In this document: in pieces, positions 52,456 through 60,267 of the stretch
Layout: the number at the start of each line of letters is the position of its first letter
Numbering within the stretch: the stretch's first letter is position 1
From: Sporosarcina sp. FSL K6-1508
Lineage (GTDB): Bacteria; Bacillota; Bacilli; Bacillales_A; Planococcaceae
Assembly: GCF_038007465.1 (NCBI RefSeq)
Contig: NZ_JBBOXF010000001.1
Coordinates: 2,739,001-2,803,000 of the forward strand
Reading direction: 5' to 3'
DNA: 64,000 nucleotides
The notes under the pieces: model-generated
The model's database searches: none
Told to the model about the DNA's origin: nothing
What the model saw: only the letters and a program-made list of their open reading frames with translations
Program-made: the position numbers and the translations under genes

Positions 52456-53736
52456 GTGGAAAAAGTACTTACGTTTACAAACGAACAGAAGTCGTTGATT
52501 TGGAATCGGTTTGTTCAGCCAGCAAAAGGGACTCAAGAAGAGGCGGACCATTTTATTGAAGTCTGTGAGACCTTCGGATTGAATCCATTACTTGGTGATA
52601 TCGTTTTTCAACGTTACGAAACGAAGAACGGCCCGAATACATCTTTCATTACTACTCGCGATGGGTTGCTCCGTGTTGCTACTACGCAAGAAGGCTATGT
52701 AGGACCTCCCAACGCTAATGTAGTTAGAGAAGGAGACACATTCGAGTTCATCCCATCAGAGGGAAGTGTTCGGCATGAGTTCGGTCAGAAGCGTGGTCCA
52801 ATACTTGGTGCTTATGCAGTCATGCATCATAAACGTTTTAGACCGGTTGCCGTCTTCGTGGATTTTCAAGAATACTTTCAAGCAAATTCAGGTGAACTTA
52901 ACTCGAAGTATGGCAATAAAAACACTTGGGATAAAATGCCTTCTGCCATGATTCAAAAAATAGCGGAAGTCTTCGTACTTCGTCGTCAGTTCCCTCTAGG
53001 TGGCTTATACACCCGTGAGGAAATGTCGATTGATGAAGACTTTAATAGCAACAGTGGAAATGTGGATGCTGCGAAACAGTCTAATCCAGCCCCCAAAAAA
53101 CAAAACGGGGTTACAGGAAATCAACAAACTGCTGAGACACCCGTTCAGCAATCAAGCGACAACATTGTTGAAGGGGTATTCATCCTGCAAAGGTTTGAAA
53201 AAGGGGTAAGCCCACAAAAAGTTCCATTCGCAAAATTAAATGTTATGGATAAGTCGAGCAATGAAGTAAGTCTTGTTCTGGTGAAGGAGAAACAAGAACT
53301 AGTTGATTCTCTAAGTCAAATACAAAAGGGCCAAGAGTTGGCTATGGTCATTAAAAAAGAAAGTGGCTTTAATTTCCTTGAAGAATTCTCTATTGTTCAA
53401 GCGAATGTTCAATCTGAAACTCAATCACAATCAGATCAAAAAGAATCCGTTCAAGAGCCTGTTCAACAGGGAAATCAAACGTCTTCTGAACCACTTGATG
53501 CGTTCATCATGGAAAAGTATGAACAGGGTATAACTCCCGGTGGCGTGTCTTTCGCAAAAATGTATGTAATGAGTGTGGCTAGTAATGCTCAAACAATGGT
53601 GTTTGCACAAGGGGAAGTTGCGGTTCAAAAAACACAACACCTTATTGAAGGAGATAAGTTTACGATGCAGACCCGTACAGAAAATGGATTTACGTTTTTC
53701 GAGAAATTGGGAGATGCAGATAAGGGGGTAGCATAA
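52456..53736 (+). CDS. RecT/Bet-family annealase with duplicated C-terminal domain
   Basis: A 426-residue protein. Residues 1-190 match RecT/Bet single-strand annealing proteins (CETFGLNPLLGDIVFQRYE...FITTRDGLLRVA...MPSAMIQKIAEVFVLRR). After a polar linker come two copies of a roughly 80-residue domain (about 235-315 and 345-422), sharing V.FAK..VM, SN and ESGF/ENGF.FFE patterns. Such repeats are unusual for RecT. GTG 52456 follows AAAGGAGATGG. Confidence 0.75.
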   Translation: MEKVLTFTNEQKSLIWNRFVQPAKGTQEEADHFIEVCETFGLNPLLGDIVFQRYETKNGPNTSFITTRDGLLRVATTQEGYVGPPNANVVREGDTFEFIPSEGSVRHEFGQKRGPILGAYAVMHHKRFRPVAVFVDFQEYFQANSGELNSKYGNKNTWDKMPSAMIQKIAEVFVLRRQFPLGGLYTREEMSIDEDFNSNSGNVDAAKQSNPAPKKQNGVTGNQQTAETPVQQSSDNIVEGVFILQRFEKGVSPQKVPFAKLNVMDKSSNEVSLVLVKEKQELVDSLSQIQKGQELAMVIKKESGFNFLEEFSIVQANVQSETQSQSDQKESVQEPVQQGNQTSSEPLDAFIMEKYEQGITPGGVSFAKMYVMSVASNAQTMVFAQGEVAVQKTQHLIEGDKFTMQTRTENGFTFFEKLGDADKGVA

Positions 53737-53738
53737 TT

Positions 53739-54518
53739 ATGCTTCCTGAAATATTAAAAGTTGCAGAGGAATATGGGCTCACGTTCAATCCTCGCTCTCA
53801 CGGAAAAAAAGAGACTCTTTGCAAATGCTGTTTTTGCGCTGAGGACTCCAAGGCGGGTAAAGGACATAAATTTTATTTGTCGCTAAACACGCATGACCAA
53901 CTCTTTAAATGTTGGTTCTGCGGTGTTTCCGGTGGTGTGCTGGACTTTGAAACCAAGTTATCTGGAATTCCTTACGCTGATATACGTATCAAATATTTCG
54001 GTGTTAGGGAGAAGCCTCTTCACCCGGCAGAACGCTTGAACGCACGTCAACTTCGAACGATTGGCTGGGCTGAATACAAGCGAAAGAACCGGGCTGCATT
54101 CAAAAAGAACAGAGAAGCTGTCTTACGGGATTGGAACAGATATGAACACGAAGAACTGGTGAAGCACTTCGCCATGTTCATTGTGATCGCTCACATCGAA
54201 AACCAAGCCGAACGGCAAAATGAACTTCTTCGTTACGTCATGCAGTCGTGTCAGGAAACTCAAATTTATCTGATGTTCAATCGTGTGCTGGCTGAATATG
54301 TGAAATATGACATGCATCGTGCTGACTGGGCGATAGAAGGTGCTGAAATAGGTAGAGCTGCCTGGAGGGCGTCACTGTCTACCTGTGATTTTGAAATGAA
54401 TGAAGTTGTGGTAAACGTGGCCTTTTTATATCACATGTGGAAAATGGCTAAAAAGCGAAAGGTCGAAACAAACAAAGAAAGTTTAAAAACAAAGAATAAA
54501 GTTTCTTTGGCTAATTAA
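53739..54518 (+). CDS. CHC2-type zinc-finger protein, primase-like
   Basis: A 259-residue protein whose first 70 residues carry CKCCFC and FKCWFCGVSGG, the paired cysteines and glycine turn of CHC2 zinc fingers of DnaG-type primases, with a YLSLN strand between. The rest is helical and lacks the TOPRIM domain, so it is not a full primase. It lies two bases after the RecT-like gene and before ssb, implying a role in element DNA replication. Confidence 0.75.
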   Translation: MLPEILKVAEEYGLTFNPRSHGKKETLCKCCFCAEDSKAGKGHKFYLSLNTHDQLFKCWFCGVSGGVLDFETKLSGIPYADIRIKYFGVREKPLHPAERLNARQLRTIGWAEYKRKNRAAFKKNREAVLRDWNRYEHEELVKHFAMFIVIAHIENQAERQNELLRYVMQSCQETQIYLMFNRVLAEYVKYDMHRADWAIEGAEIGRAAWRASLSTCDFEMNEVVVNVAFLYHMWKMAKKRKVETNKESLKTKNKVSLAN

Positions 54519-54590
54519 AATATCCGTTACCCTTCACGGAGGAGAAATAGGGACGTAGCTGAAAATTAGTTGCGAGAAAAGGAGGAAATT

Positions 54591-55064
54591 ATGAATAACG
54601 TTAGTTTGGTAGGTCGCCTGACGAAAGAGCCAGAACTAAAATATACGCAAAACGGTGTAGCAGTTTGCAACTTTACGCTGGCAGTGAATCGTCCATTTAA
54701 AAATGCCAATGGTGAAAACGAAGCTGACTTCATCATGGTTCAAGTTTGGAGGAAACCTGCCGAAAATGCAGCTAACTTCCTAAAAAAAGGCAGTCAAGCT
54801 GCGGTGAATGGTCGTATTAGTACACGGCATTATGAAAACGACAAGGGGGACCGTGTATACGTCACAGAGGTTGTCGCTGACTTTGTACAGTTCCTCGACC
54901 CGAAACCTCAAGGCCAAGGCAACCAACAGCAGCAAGGACAGGAGAACTCCCAGAAAAAGCCTAATCCTTACGCTAGTAACAGTAACACTCAAAATCAAAA
55001 CGGTAATCAATTCGAAACGAGTGGAGGTCCTGTTGTGGTAAGCGATGATGACCTTCCGTTCTAA
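54591..55064 (+). CDS. ssb: Single-stranded DNA-binding protein
   Basis: A 157-residue SSB. The OB-fold ([48 protein letters not shown]) is followed by a Gln/Asn-rich linker and the acidic tip DDDLPF that binds partner proteins. AAAAGGAGG fixes ATG 54591; the ATG at 54570 is upstream of it. An element-borne copy fits replication or transfer. Confidence 0.95.
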   Translation: MNNVSLVGRLTKEPELKYTQNGVAVCNFTLAVNRPFKNANGENEADFIMVQVWRKPAENAANFLKKGSQAAVNGRISTRHYENDKGDRVYVTEVVADFVQFLDPKPQGQGNQQQQGQENSQKKPNPYASNSNTQNQNGNQFETSGGPVVVSDDDLPF

Positions 55065-55232
55065 TAGGAAAAGTTAGATAGAAAGAGATTGGGAATGGAC
55101 CAGTCTCTTTCTGTTTACTAACCGGTCATGATCCTAATTAAAATGTACATTATTTAATTCGTACCTTCGAAGAAAAAGGCATATAATGTAGGAAAGAGTG
55201 CACTATATATTGAAAGAAAGGAGTCGTTCAGT

Positions 55233-55598
55233 GTGAAATCGATGACTGATAAGAAATATGTTGTTCTTTTTTCAGCCTTTGTTGAAAAACTACAGCAACA
55301 GTATGATTATCTGTTGGAAGGTGGAACTAGTTACCGTCAACGGACAGCAGAATTGGCACTAGAAGTTGCTCGTAAAGTTGGTAATGTTAATCCGTTTTAT
55401 GACAATGATGATGCCAGGGAACTAGTTACTCAATTATTACCTGAACTCAATCTTCATCGAAAAGAAGATGTAGCTAAAATGCTACGAGTAGTTGTTAATC
55501 GTCTTCATCTGAACGCGACACTTTCTGATGAAGTTAAAGTGCACGTAAAACAGAAAATGAGTAATCAAAAGAAAATTAGGTTAGTCAAAGTAAAATAG
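55233..55598 (+). CDS. Helical protein, unknown
   Basis: A 121-residue basic helical protein. AAAGGAG precedes GTG 55233; ATG 55242 is an alternative start. No family recognised. It stands between ssb and terminator T3. Confidence 0.6.
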   Translation: MKSMTDKKYVVLFSAFVEKLQQQYDYLLEGGTSYRQRTAELALEVARKVGNVNPFYDNDDARELVTQLLPELNLHRKEDVAKMLRVVVNRLHLNATLSDEVKVHVKQKMSNQKKIRLVKVK

Positions 55599-55613
55599 GC
55601 GATGTATTTTTTT

Positions 55614-55654
55614 AAAAGTCGATTTGCCCATAATTGGGGTAGTCGGCTTTTTTT
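55614..55654 (+). terminator. Terminator T3 before the nuclease gene
   Basis: AAAAGTCGA (55614-55622) pairs with TCGGCTTTT with a wobble pair, then a T-run, and the loop pairs CCC with GGG. Same family as T1, T2 and T4, but here without the long leader. Confidence 0.85.
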
Positions 55655-55683
55655 GATATCACAAATGGAGAGGAGAATTCACT

Positions 55684-56388
55684 ATGATCTTTTCTTTTTC
55701 AAGATTAAGCCTCTACACAACCTGTCCTTATCGCTTCTTCAAGAAATATATAGAAGGATACGAAGAACCCGTAACATACCCTCTAGCTTTGGGTAAGGGG
55801 GTTCATAAAGCGGTCGAGGATAAAATTAATGGGGTGTCACATTCAGAAGCCGTTTTAAACGGGATGATTGAAGCTGAGTTTCATCCAGAAGTGACTATGG
55901 ATGAAATGTCAGAGTTGGTTAGTCATGCATCGATTAAAGAGAACATGGGTGAAACGGAGATTCATTTTCAACTTTCACTTTCTGATGCAGATTCAGCCCC
56001 GATGTTACAAGGCTATATTGATCTTGTGTCACCAGATGGAAGTAAAATAGTCGACTGGAAGACGAACAGGGTTAGATACGATGTTCGAGACAATCATCAG
56101 GTAGGGTTGTATGCGTGGGCCATTGGTCAATTGAAGAACAGAGCGACGGTTGAAGGTAACTTGTTTTTTCTTCGATTTAGAAGAGCGAGCAAACACGTTT
56201 TCAATCGGGCTGATATGGAAAGGTCCAGACAGTGGGCTTTGGGTGTAGCGGATGAAATCAATTCCAAACGGGAGATTTTAGACATACTACCGGGAGAAGC
56301 GGAGAGTTTATTTTTGTCAACGCCTTCTAGTCATTGTAGGCATTGCCCATTTGCTATTGAATGCTATAGAAAGTTCAGTAGTTATTAA
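55684..56388 (+). CDS. Cas4/RecB-like PD-(D/E)XK nuclease
   Basis: A 234-residue nuclease. SFSRLSLYTTCPYRF gives the first cysteine and conserved R-L-Y pattern, GKGVHKAVED the histidine motif, GYIDLV and DWKT the catalytic D and DxK, and QVGLYAW the QxxxY helix. The C-terminal HCRHCPFAIEC supplies three more cysteines, so a 4Fe-4S cluster like Cas4/AddB is likely. Together with the RecT-like annealase it makes a plausible exonuclease-annealase recombination pair. Confidence 0.88.
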   Translation: MIFSFSRLSLYTTCPYRFFKKYIEGYEEPVTYPLALGKGVHKAVEDKINGVSHSEAVLNGMIEAEFHPEVTMDEMSELVSHASIKENMGETEIHFQLSLSDADSAPMLQGYIDLVSPDGSKIVDWKTNRVRYDVRDNHQVGLYAWAIGQLKNRATVEGNLFFLRFRRASKHVFNRADMERSRQWALGVADEINSKREILDILPGEAESLFLSTPSSHCRHCPFAIECYRKFSSY

Positions 56389-56531
56389 TACCGATATAGA
56401 TATGATAGTTCTCATGAAAGATGGATTTCGGTCGATATTATGACAGATAGAACAATGAAAATGTCGAACTCCTACTAAGTGATATTCGATGAGAAGGTAT
56501 CCAAGAAATTAGTTGTTTTGTCCGGAAATAA

Positions 56532-56570
56532 TCAATTGATTTTAATTGACCGGAGTATCTATGGTATAAT
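56532..56570 (+). promoter_or_regulatory. Extended -10 promoter with palindromic operator
   Basis: TGGTATAAT (56562-56570) is an extended -10. Just upstream is the perfect palindrome TCAATT-N6-AATTGA (56532-56549), a likely autoregulatory operator of the gene pair that follows. Confidence 0.6.
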
Positions 56571-56656
56571 TAGGGTACTTAATAGATAAACTTGCACATA
56601 TACGTATCTTAAAGGATGTGATGTATATGTGTGAAAATAAAGAGGAGGAGAAGGAT

Positions 56657-56827
56657 ATGGCTACCAAAGCATTAGAAACTAATTTTACTCTAAATCAGTC
56701 AGAGGCTATGGAAATACTCAGAGCTCCAAGAAGGACGATTAAAGAGTCTGATATCTTTAATGATATCAAGCAATCAAGCGCTAATAAAATAAAACACGCC
56801 TCTAGTATCCTTGATTCACGTAAATAA
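56657..56827 (+). CDS. Candidate antitoxin upstream of GNAT protein
   Basis: A 56-residue hydrophilic protein (MATKALETNFTLNQSEAME at the start). ATG 56657 follows AGGAGGAGAAGG; the frame opens at 56618. Its TAA directly abuts the ATG of the acetyltransferase. Size, operator and coupling suggest an antitoxin, but no DNA-binding family is recognised. Confidence 0.55.
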   Translation: MATKALETNFTLNQSEAMEILRAPRRTIKESDIFNDIKQSSANKIKHASSILDSRK

Positions 56828-57364
56828 ATGGAGATTATTAGTTTAAGCTCACTACTAGAAGCTGATGAATCTGAAGGGAGAGAAGTTCATTCTTATCTCT
56901 CTTCTTTTAATTGCGAAATAAACCATGATGTAGAGATTTTTTTGCGTGAAAAAGCTATTGATAGTGAAAAAAGAGGATTTACTAGAACAACTTTAGTGAT
57001 TGATGAAAAACAAAATAATGATATTGCTGGATATTTCACGCTAACGGTAAAGAACTTTGACTTTACAGATGTATCAGGAACGAACAGAAAAAAGTTAACA
57101 GGAGATAAAAGAGCAACAACATTTGTAACAATACTTATAGCGCAACTGGGACGCTCTGACTTATACAAAGGCAAAGTGAGTGGTAGTGAAATACTTGAAT
57201 TTGCTCTAGAGAGATGTAGTATGGTTAACGAATTATCGGCAATAAAAATTGCGTGCGTTGAATATAAGGAAAACGACAAATTAATTGAATTTTATAAGAA
57301 TAATGACTTTAGGCAAATACAAAAAAATGAAAGTGGTTACATAATAAGTTATGTTAGACTGTAG
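56828..57364 (+). CDS. GNAT acetyltransferase, candidate toxin
   Basis: A 178-residue GNAT-fold protein: strand DIAGYFTLTVKNF, the acetyl-CoA-binding region around ATTFVTILIAQLGRSDLYKG, and a C-terminal IEFYKNNDFRQI typical of GNAT enzymes. GNAT toxins paired with a small upstream antitoxin acetylate aminoacyl-tRNAs. Here the gene is immediately coupled to the small protein before it; the toxin role is inferred. Strongly AT-rich. Confidence 0.6.
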   Translation: MEIISLSSLLEADESEGREVHSYLSSFNCEINHDVEIFLREKAIDSEKRGFTRTTLVIDEKQNNDIAGYFTLTVKNFDFTDVSGTNRKKLTGDKRATTFVTILIAQLGRSDLYKGKVSGSEILEFALERCSMVNELSAIKIACVEYKENDKLIEFYKNNDFRQIQKNESGYIISYVRL

Positions 57365-57508
57365 AATCAATATTAACTTAAACTAAAGCATCCGAGAAAT
57401 TGGGTGCTTTTTTGATGCTAAAATCCACTGTCTATGGGGTTTAGAAGATACACGTATTCCAAATTGTTGCGACTGCTACTACGATTTGATAAACTTAATC
57501 TATATTCT

Positions 57509-57740
57509 ATTAGTTTTCCTGTCATCGTAATCTGATGAAAGTCGTTATACCTTTTCATTTTCTAAAAGGAGATTCGACACAAATGTTGTAGCCTTTGAAT
57601 TCTCTTTTCAAGAAAAGACAGGCAGATGTAATTGGACGTCACAAAATTGCTTTCGGGCATAATCACACAGGGTATTTACGCATTTTTGCGTGATATATAT
57701 TAAAAGTCGATTGAATCCTTCGGGATGCGGTCGGCTTTTT
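57509..57740 (+). ncRNA. Conserved ~235-nt structured leader RNA, copy B
   Basis: Second copy of the leader at 52067-52301, with the same order of conserved blocks and nearly the same length. First stem TCATC/GATGA (57522-57526 with 57534-57538) changes a pair compensatorily relative to copy A; the second stem GTCG/CGAC encloses CCTTTT/AAAAGG; ACGCA/TGCGT forms a perfect hairpin before the terminator. A TTGATA (57486-57491) and TATTAG (57508-57513) may be its promoter. It precedes a small unknown gene at 57777. Confidence 0.75.
57702..57740 (+). terminator. Terminator T4 of leader RNA copy B
   Basis: AAAAGTCGA (57702-57710) pairs with TCGGCTTTT (57731-57739) through one wobble pair, with a small loop ATCCTTCGGGAT that itself pairs. 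It ends about 37 bases before the next start codon. Confidence 0.8.
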
Positions 57741-57776
57741 CTGTTTTTAAAAATAAAAAGAAGAGGAGCGATTCAA

Positions 57777-58025
57777 ATGGTTGGTAAACAATTAGAACGT
57801 CTAGTTTCTAACAACAAGAAGGGAAGTGCGAACAAATCATTCATCTGCTATGAGGATGAAAAGAGGGAGCGGAAATTCCTTGTCTTTAAGTTTGGCGGTA
57901 TCTACCAACTGGATGGTAAAGGAGAAGCTAAAAAGATGGATTCGCTTACCGATATTCAAGATATTTTCTTGTCTATTGAAAACGGTGATGTGAAGGTAAT
58001 TGGTTGCGGAAATATTGGAATCTAA
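57777..58025 (+). CDS. Small unknown protein under leader copy B
   Basis: An 82-residue protein (MVGKQLERLVSNNKKG at the start). AGAGGAG supports ATG 57777; the open frame extends upstream through the terminator, which is not a real start. No family recognised. It is followed by another small gene. Confidence 0.6.
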   Translation: MVGKQLERLVSNNKKGSANKSFICYEDEKRERKFLVFKFGGIYQLDGKGEAKKMDSLTDIQDIFLSIENGDVKVIGCGNIGI

Positions 58026-58039
58026 AGGGGGCATTTTAA

Positions 58040-58402
58040 ATGGTACTTGCAAAGGCAGAAGTCATTGAAAAGCTAGATCAGGCGATTAAGTTAGGAAAAG
58101 AGATAGAGCGCGTTGAATCGGCTCTGAAAGCAATGAAAGCTGATTTGAAATCCTTCGTTGATGTTAATGGTCCAGTTGATACAGGTGATGTTATTTGGGA
58201 TTACACTGTATCTGCATCGTGGCAATTTGATGAAAAGGGAATAAAGGAAGTAGCGCAGAACATGGTGCTTGAAGGTGTGAATCCATGGAAAATGTTGAAC
58301 ATCACAGCTTCCAATCTGAAAAAGATGGGCTGGGACGATGCAGTAATCGCAAAAATGGGCGAAAAAAAGGAGACGCGACGGTTCGCATCTCGTAAAAAGT
58401 GA
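58040..58402 (+). CDS. Phage/ICE-type small protein, unknown
   Basis: A 120-residue protein: helical N-terminus (EKLDQAIKLGKEIERVESALKAMK) and a C-terminal WKMLNITASNLKKMGWDDAVI segment common in phage-related host-nuclease-inhibitor-like proteins, though I cannot name the family. AAAGGGGG precedes the ATG. Confidence 0.55.
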   Translation: MVLAKAEVIEKLDQAIKLGKEIERVESALKAMKADLKSFVDVNGPVDTGDVIWDYTVSASWQFDEKGIKEVAQNMVLEGVNPWKMLNITASNLKKMGWDDAVIAKMGEKKETRRFASRKK

Positions 58403-58460
58403 TTCTTTAAAACCTTGTAGATTGATTATACCATAAAAAGCCTTCCACTGGGCAAGGAAG

Positions 58461-58486
58461 AGTGGCACATGAACGCTAGTGCCACT
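58461..58486 (+). other. Hairpin before radC
   Basis: AGTGGCAC (58461-58468) pairs perfectly with GTGCCACT (58479-58486). No T-run follows. It may be a regulatory hairpin in the leader of radC. Confidence 0.4.
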
Positions 58487-58519
58487 TGGTACTAGCTTTG
58501 TGTGAGAAAGGACAACAAA

Positions 58520-59065
58520 ATGACAACGAAAAAATACATTACAGCTGCCCGTGAGGCAGTTTCTTCTTATAATGAGGTTGGCTCAGAAAGTGTAATCGAA
58601 TTACAGGATATTCTGGCTGTTTTGATTGGACCATCTGCAAAACCAGAATGCACTGGTCGTTTAGCAGCTCGCGGAATTAAAACTTTAGTCGATATGACTA
58701 TTACCGAACTGAAAGAGGAAGGTATGACACATAACGAGGCCTTGAAGATTCATTCGGGCATGCTGATAGCACGGAAGATGCGTTCTGCTGGTAAGGCTGA
58801 TACACGTTATGTTATCCGTTCACCAGAAGATGCAGCAGCATATTTGATGTCTGAAATGAGTGTATTGACGCAAGAGCATTTCGTGGTCATCTATTTGAAT
58901 GTGAAGAATGAAGTACTTCATAAGAAGACCTTATTCATCGGCTCGTTAAACTCTTCGATAGTGCATCCGAGAGAAGTGTTTAAGGAAGCAGTTAAACAGA
59001 GTGCTGCCTCCATAATTTGTTTCCATAATCATCCCAGCGGGCAGCCCATAAACATAGTATCCTAA
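58520..59065 (+). pseudogene. radC: ICE radC interrupted by a Tn554-family transposon
   Basis: The protein matches RadC from its start through HFVVIYLNVKNEVLHKK and ends HNHPSGQP, after which INIVS and a stop are contributed by the inserted DNA. The full JAMM metal motif HxHx7SxxD needs a later serine and aspartate, both lost. About 35 C-terminal residues are missing. ATG 58520 follows AGAAAGGA. radC is the known target gene of Tn554. Confidence 0.88.
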
Positions 59066-59105
59066 ACTAGAGTACTCTAAGTACTTAAAGTTTAGGATTT
59101 TTTTA
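59059..59105 (+). terminator. Terminator at the left end of the transposon
   Basis: ATCCTAAACT (59059-59068) pairs perfectly with AGTTTAGGAT (59089-59098), followed by a T-run. It would insulate tnpA from radC transcription and may overlap the transposon end. Confidence 0.8.
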
Positions 59106-59178
59106 ATTCAATACTTTAACTAATGAATAAATATAGGTATTATTTATAGGAGTTAAGGTATTTAAAGGTGGTGGAGAA

Positions 59179-60264
59179 ATGAAAGTTCAAAAAGTAGTTG
59201 TTGAGGAAAAATCATATCCATTATACATACTATTAGACAAAAATTTTGAAGTGGTAGAACCGGTTAAGAGATATATAAAGTACTTGGATAATACGGGGAA
59301 AGCGCCAAATACGATTAAAACATATTGTTATCATCTCAAGCTGTTTTATGAATTTATGAGCCAAAGAGGAATTAGATTAGAAGATTTGAAATTCGAGGAA
59401 ATGTCAAACTTTGTGGGATGGTTAAGAAATCCAACGGGGGAGGTAAAGGTAATAGATTTACAACCAAAGAAGGCTAAAAGAGAAGAAACATCTGTTAATG
59501 CCATACTTAATGCTGTAACTAGTTTCTTAGAGTATTTAAATCGTACAGGAGATTTTAAAGCTATAGATATGACTAAAGAAGCGAGGGGAAGAAATTTCAA
59601 GGGGTTTCTTCACCATATTTCTAAAGGTAAATCTTATCAAAAAAATATTTTAAAGCTTAGGGTCAAAAAGAAACTTGTACAAGTATTAGAACACGAACAA
59701 GTTAAAGCAATAATCGATGCGTGTCATACAAAAAGGGATAAGTTACTTATTATGCTTATGTATGAAGGAGGACTTCGGGTAGGAGAGGTATTATCCCTTC
59801 GTATCGAAGATATTTCTACTTGGGATAATCAGATTAATATCATGCCAAGAGATCACAACGAAAATGGGGCTTATATTAAGCTTAGAAAAGAACGAACAAT
59901 CGATGTTAGCAAGGAATTAATGGCTTTATACACCGATTATTTAGTTCATGAATATGGGGAAGATTTGGAGCATGATTATATATTTATAAATCTCAAAGAA
60001 TCTTATTTTGGGAAACCTCTAAAATATCAAAGTGTATTAGATCTTATAAGGCGATTGGTGAAACGGACAGGGATTACCTTCACTGCCCATATGTTGCGTC
60101 ATACGCATGCCACAGAACTCATTAGAAGTGGATGGGATGCTGCTTACGTACAAAAAAGGTTAGGTCATGCACATGTACAAACAACACTTGATACATACGT
60201 TCATCTTTCTGATCAAGATATGAAAAATGAATATAAAGCGTATCTCCAAGGGAGAGAAACATAA
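59179..60264 (+). CDS. tnpA: Transposase A of Tn554 family
   Basis: A 361-residue tyrosine recombinase. An N-terminal SAM-like domain (residues 30-120) is followed by the catalytic domain with GGLRVGEVL (Arg), HMLRHTHATEL (His-x-x-Arg), LGHAHVQTTLDTYVHL (His and Tyr). It ends three bases before tnpB. In Tn554 TnpA and TnpB catalyse site-specific insertion together. Confidence 0.95.
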   Translation: MKVQKVVVEEKSYPLYILLDKNFEVVEPVKRYIKYLDNTGKAPNTIKTYCYHLKLFYEFMSQRGIRLEDLKFEEMSNFVGWLRNPTGEVKVIDLQPKKAKREETSVNAILNAVTSFLEYLNRTGDFKAIDMTKEARGRNFKGFLHHISKGKSYQKNILKLRVKKKLVQVLEHEQVKAIIDACHTKRDKLLIMLMYEGGLRVGEVLSLRIEDISTWDNQINIMPRDHNENGAYIKLRKERTIDVSKELMALYTDYLVHEYGEDLEHDYIFINLKESYFGKPLKYQSVLDLIRRLVKRTGITFTAHMLRHTHATELIRSGWDAAYVQKRLGHAHVQTTLDTYVHLSDQDMKNEYKAYLQGRET

Positions 60265-60267
60265 AAA

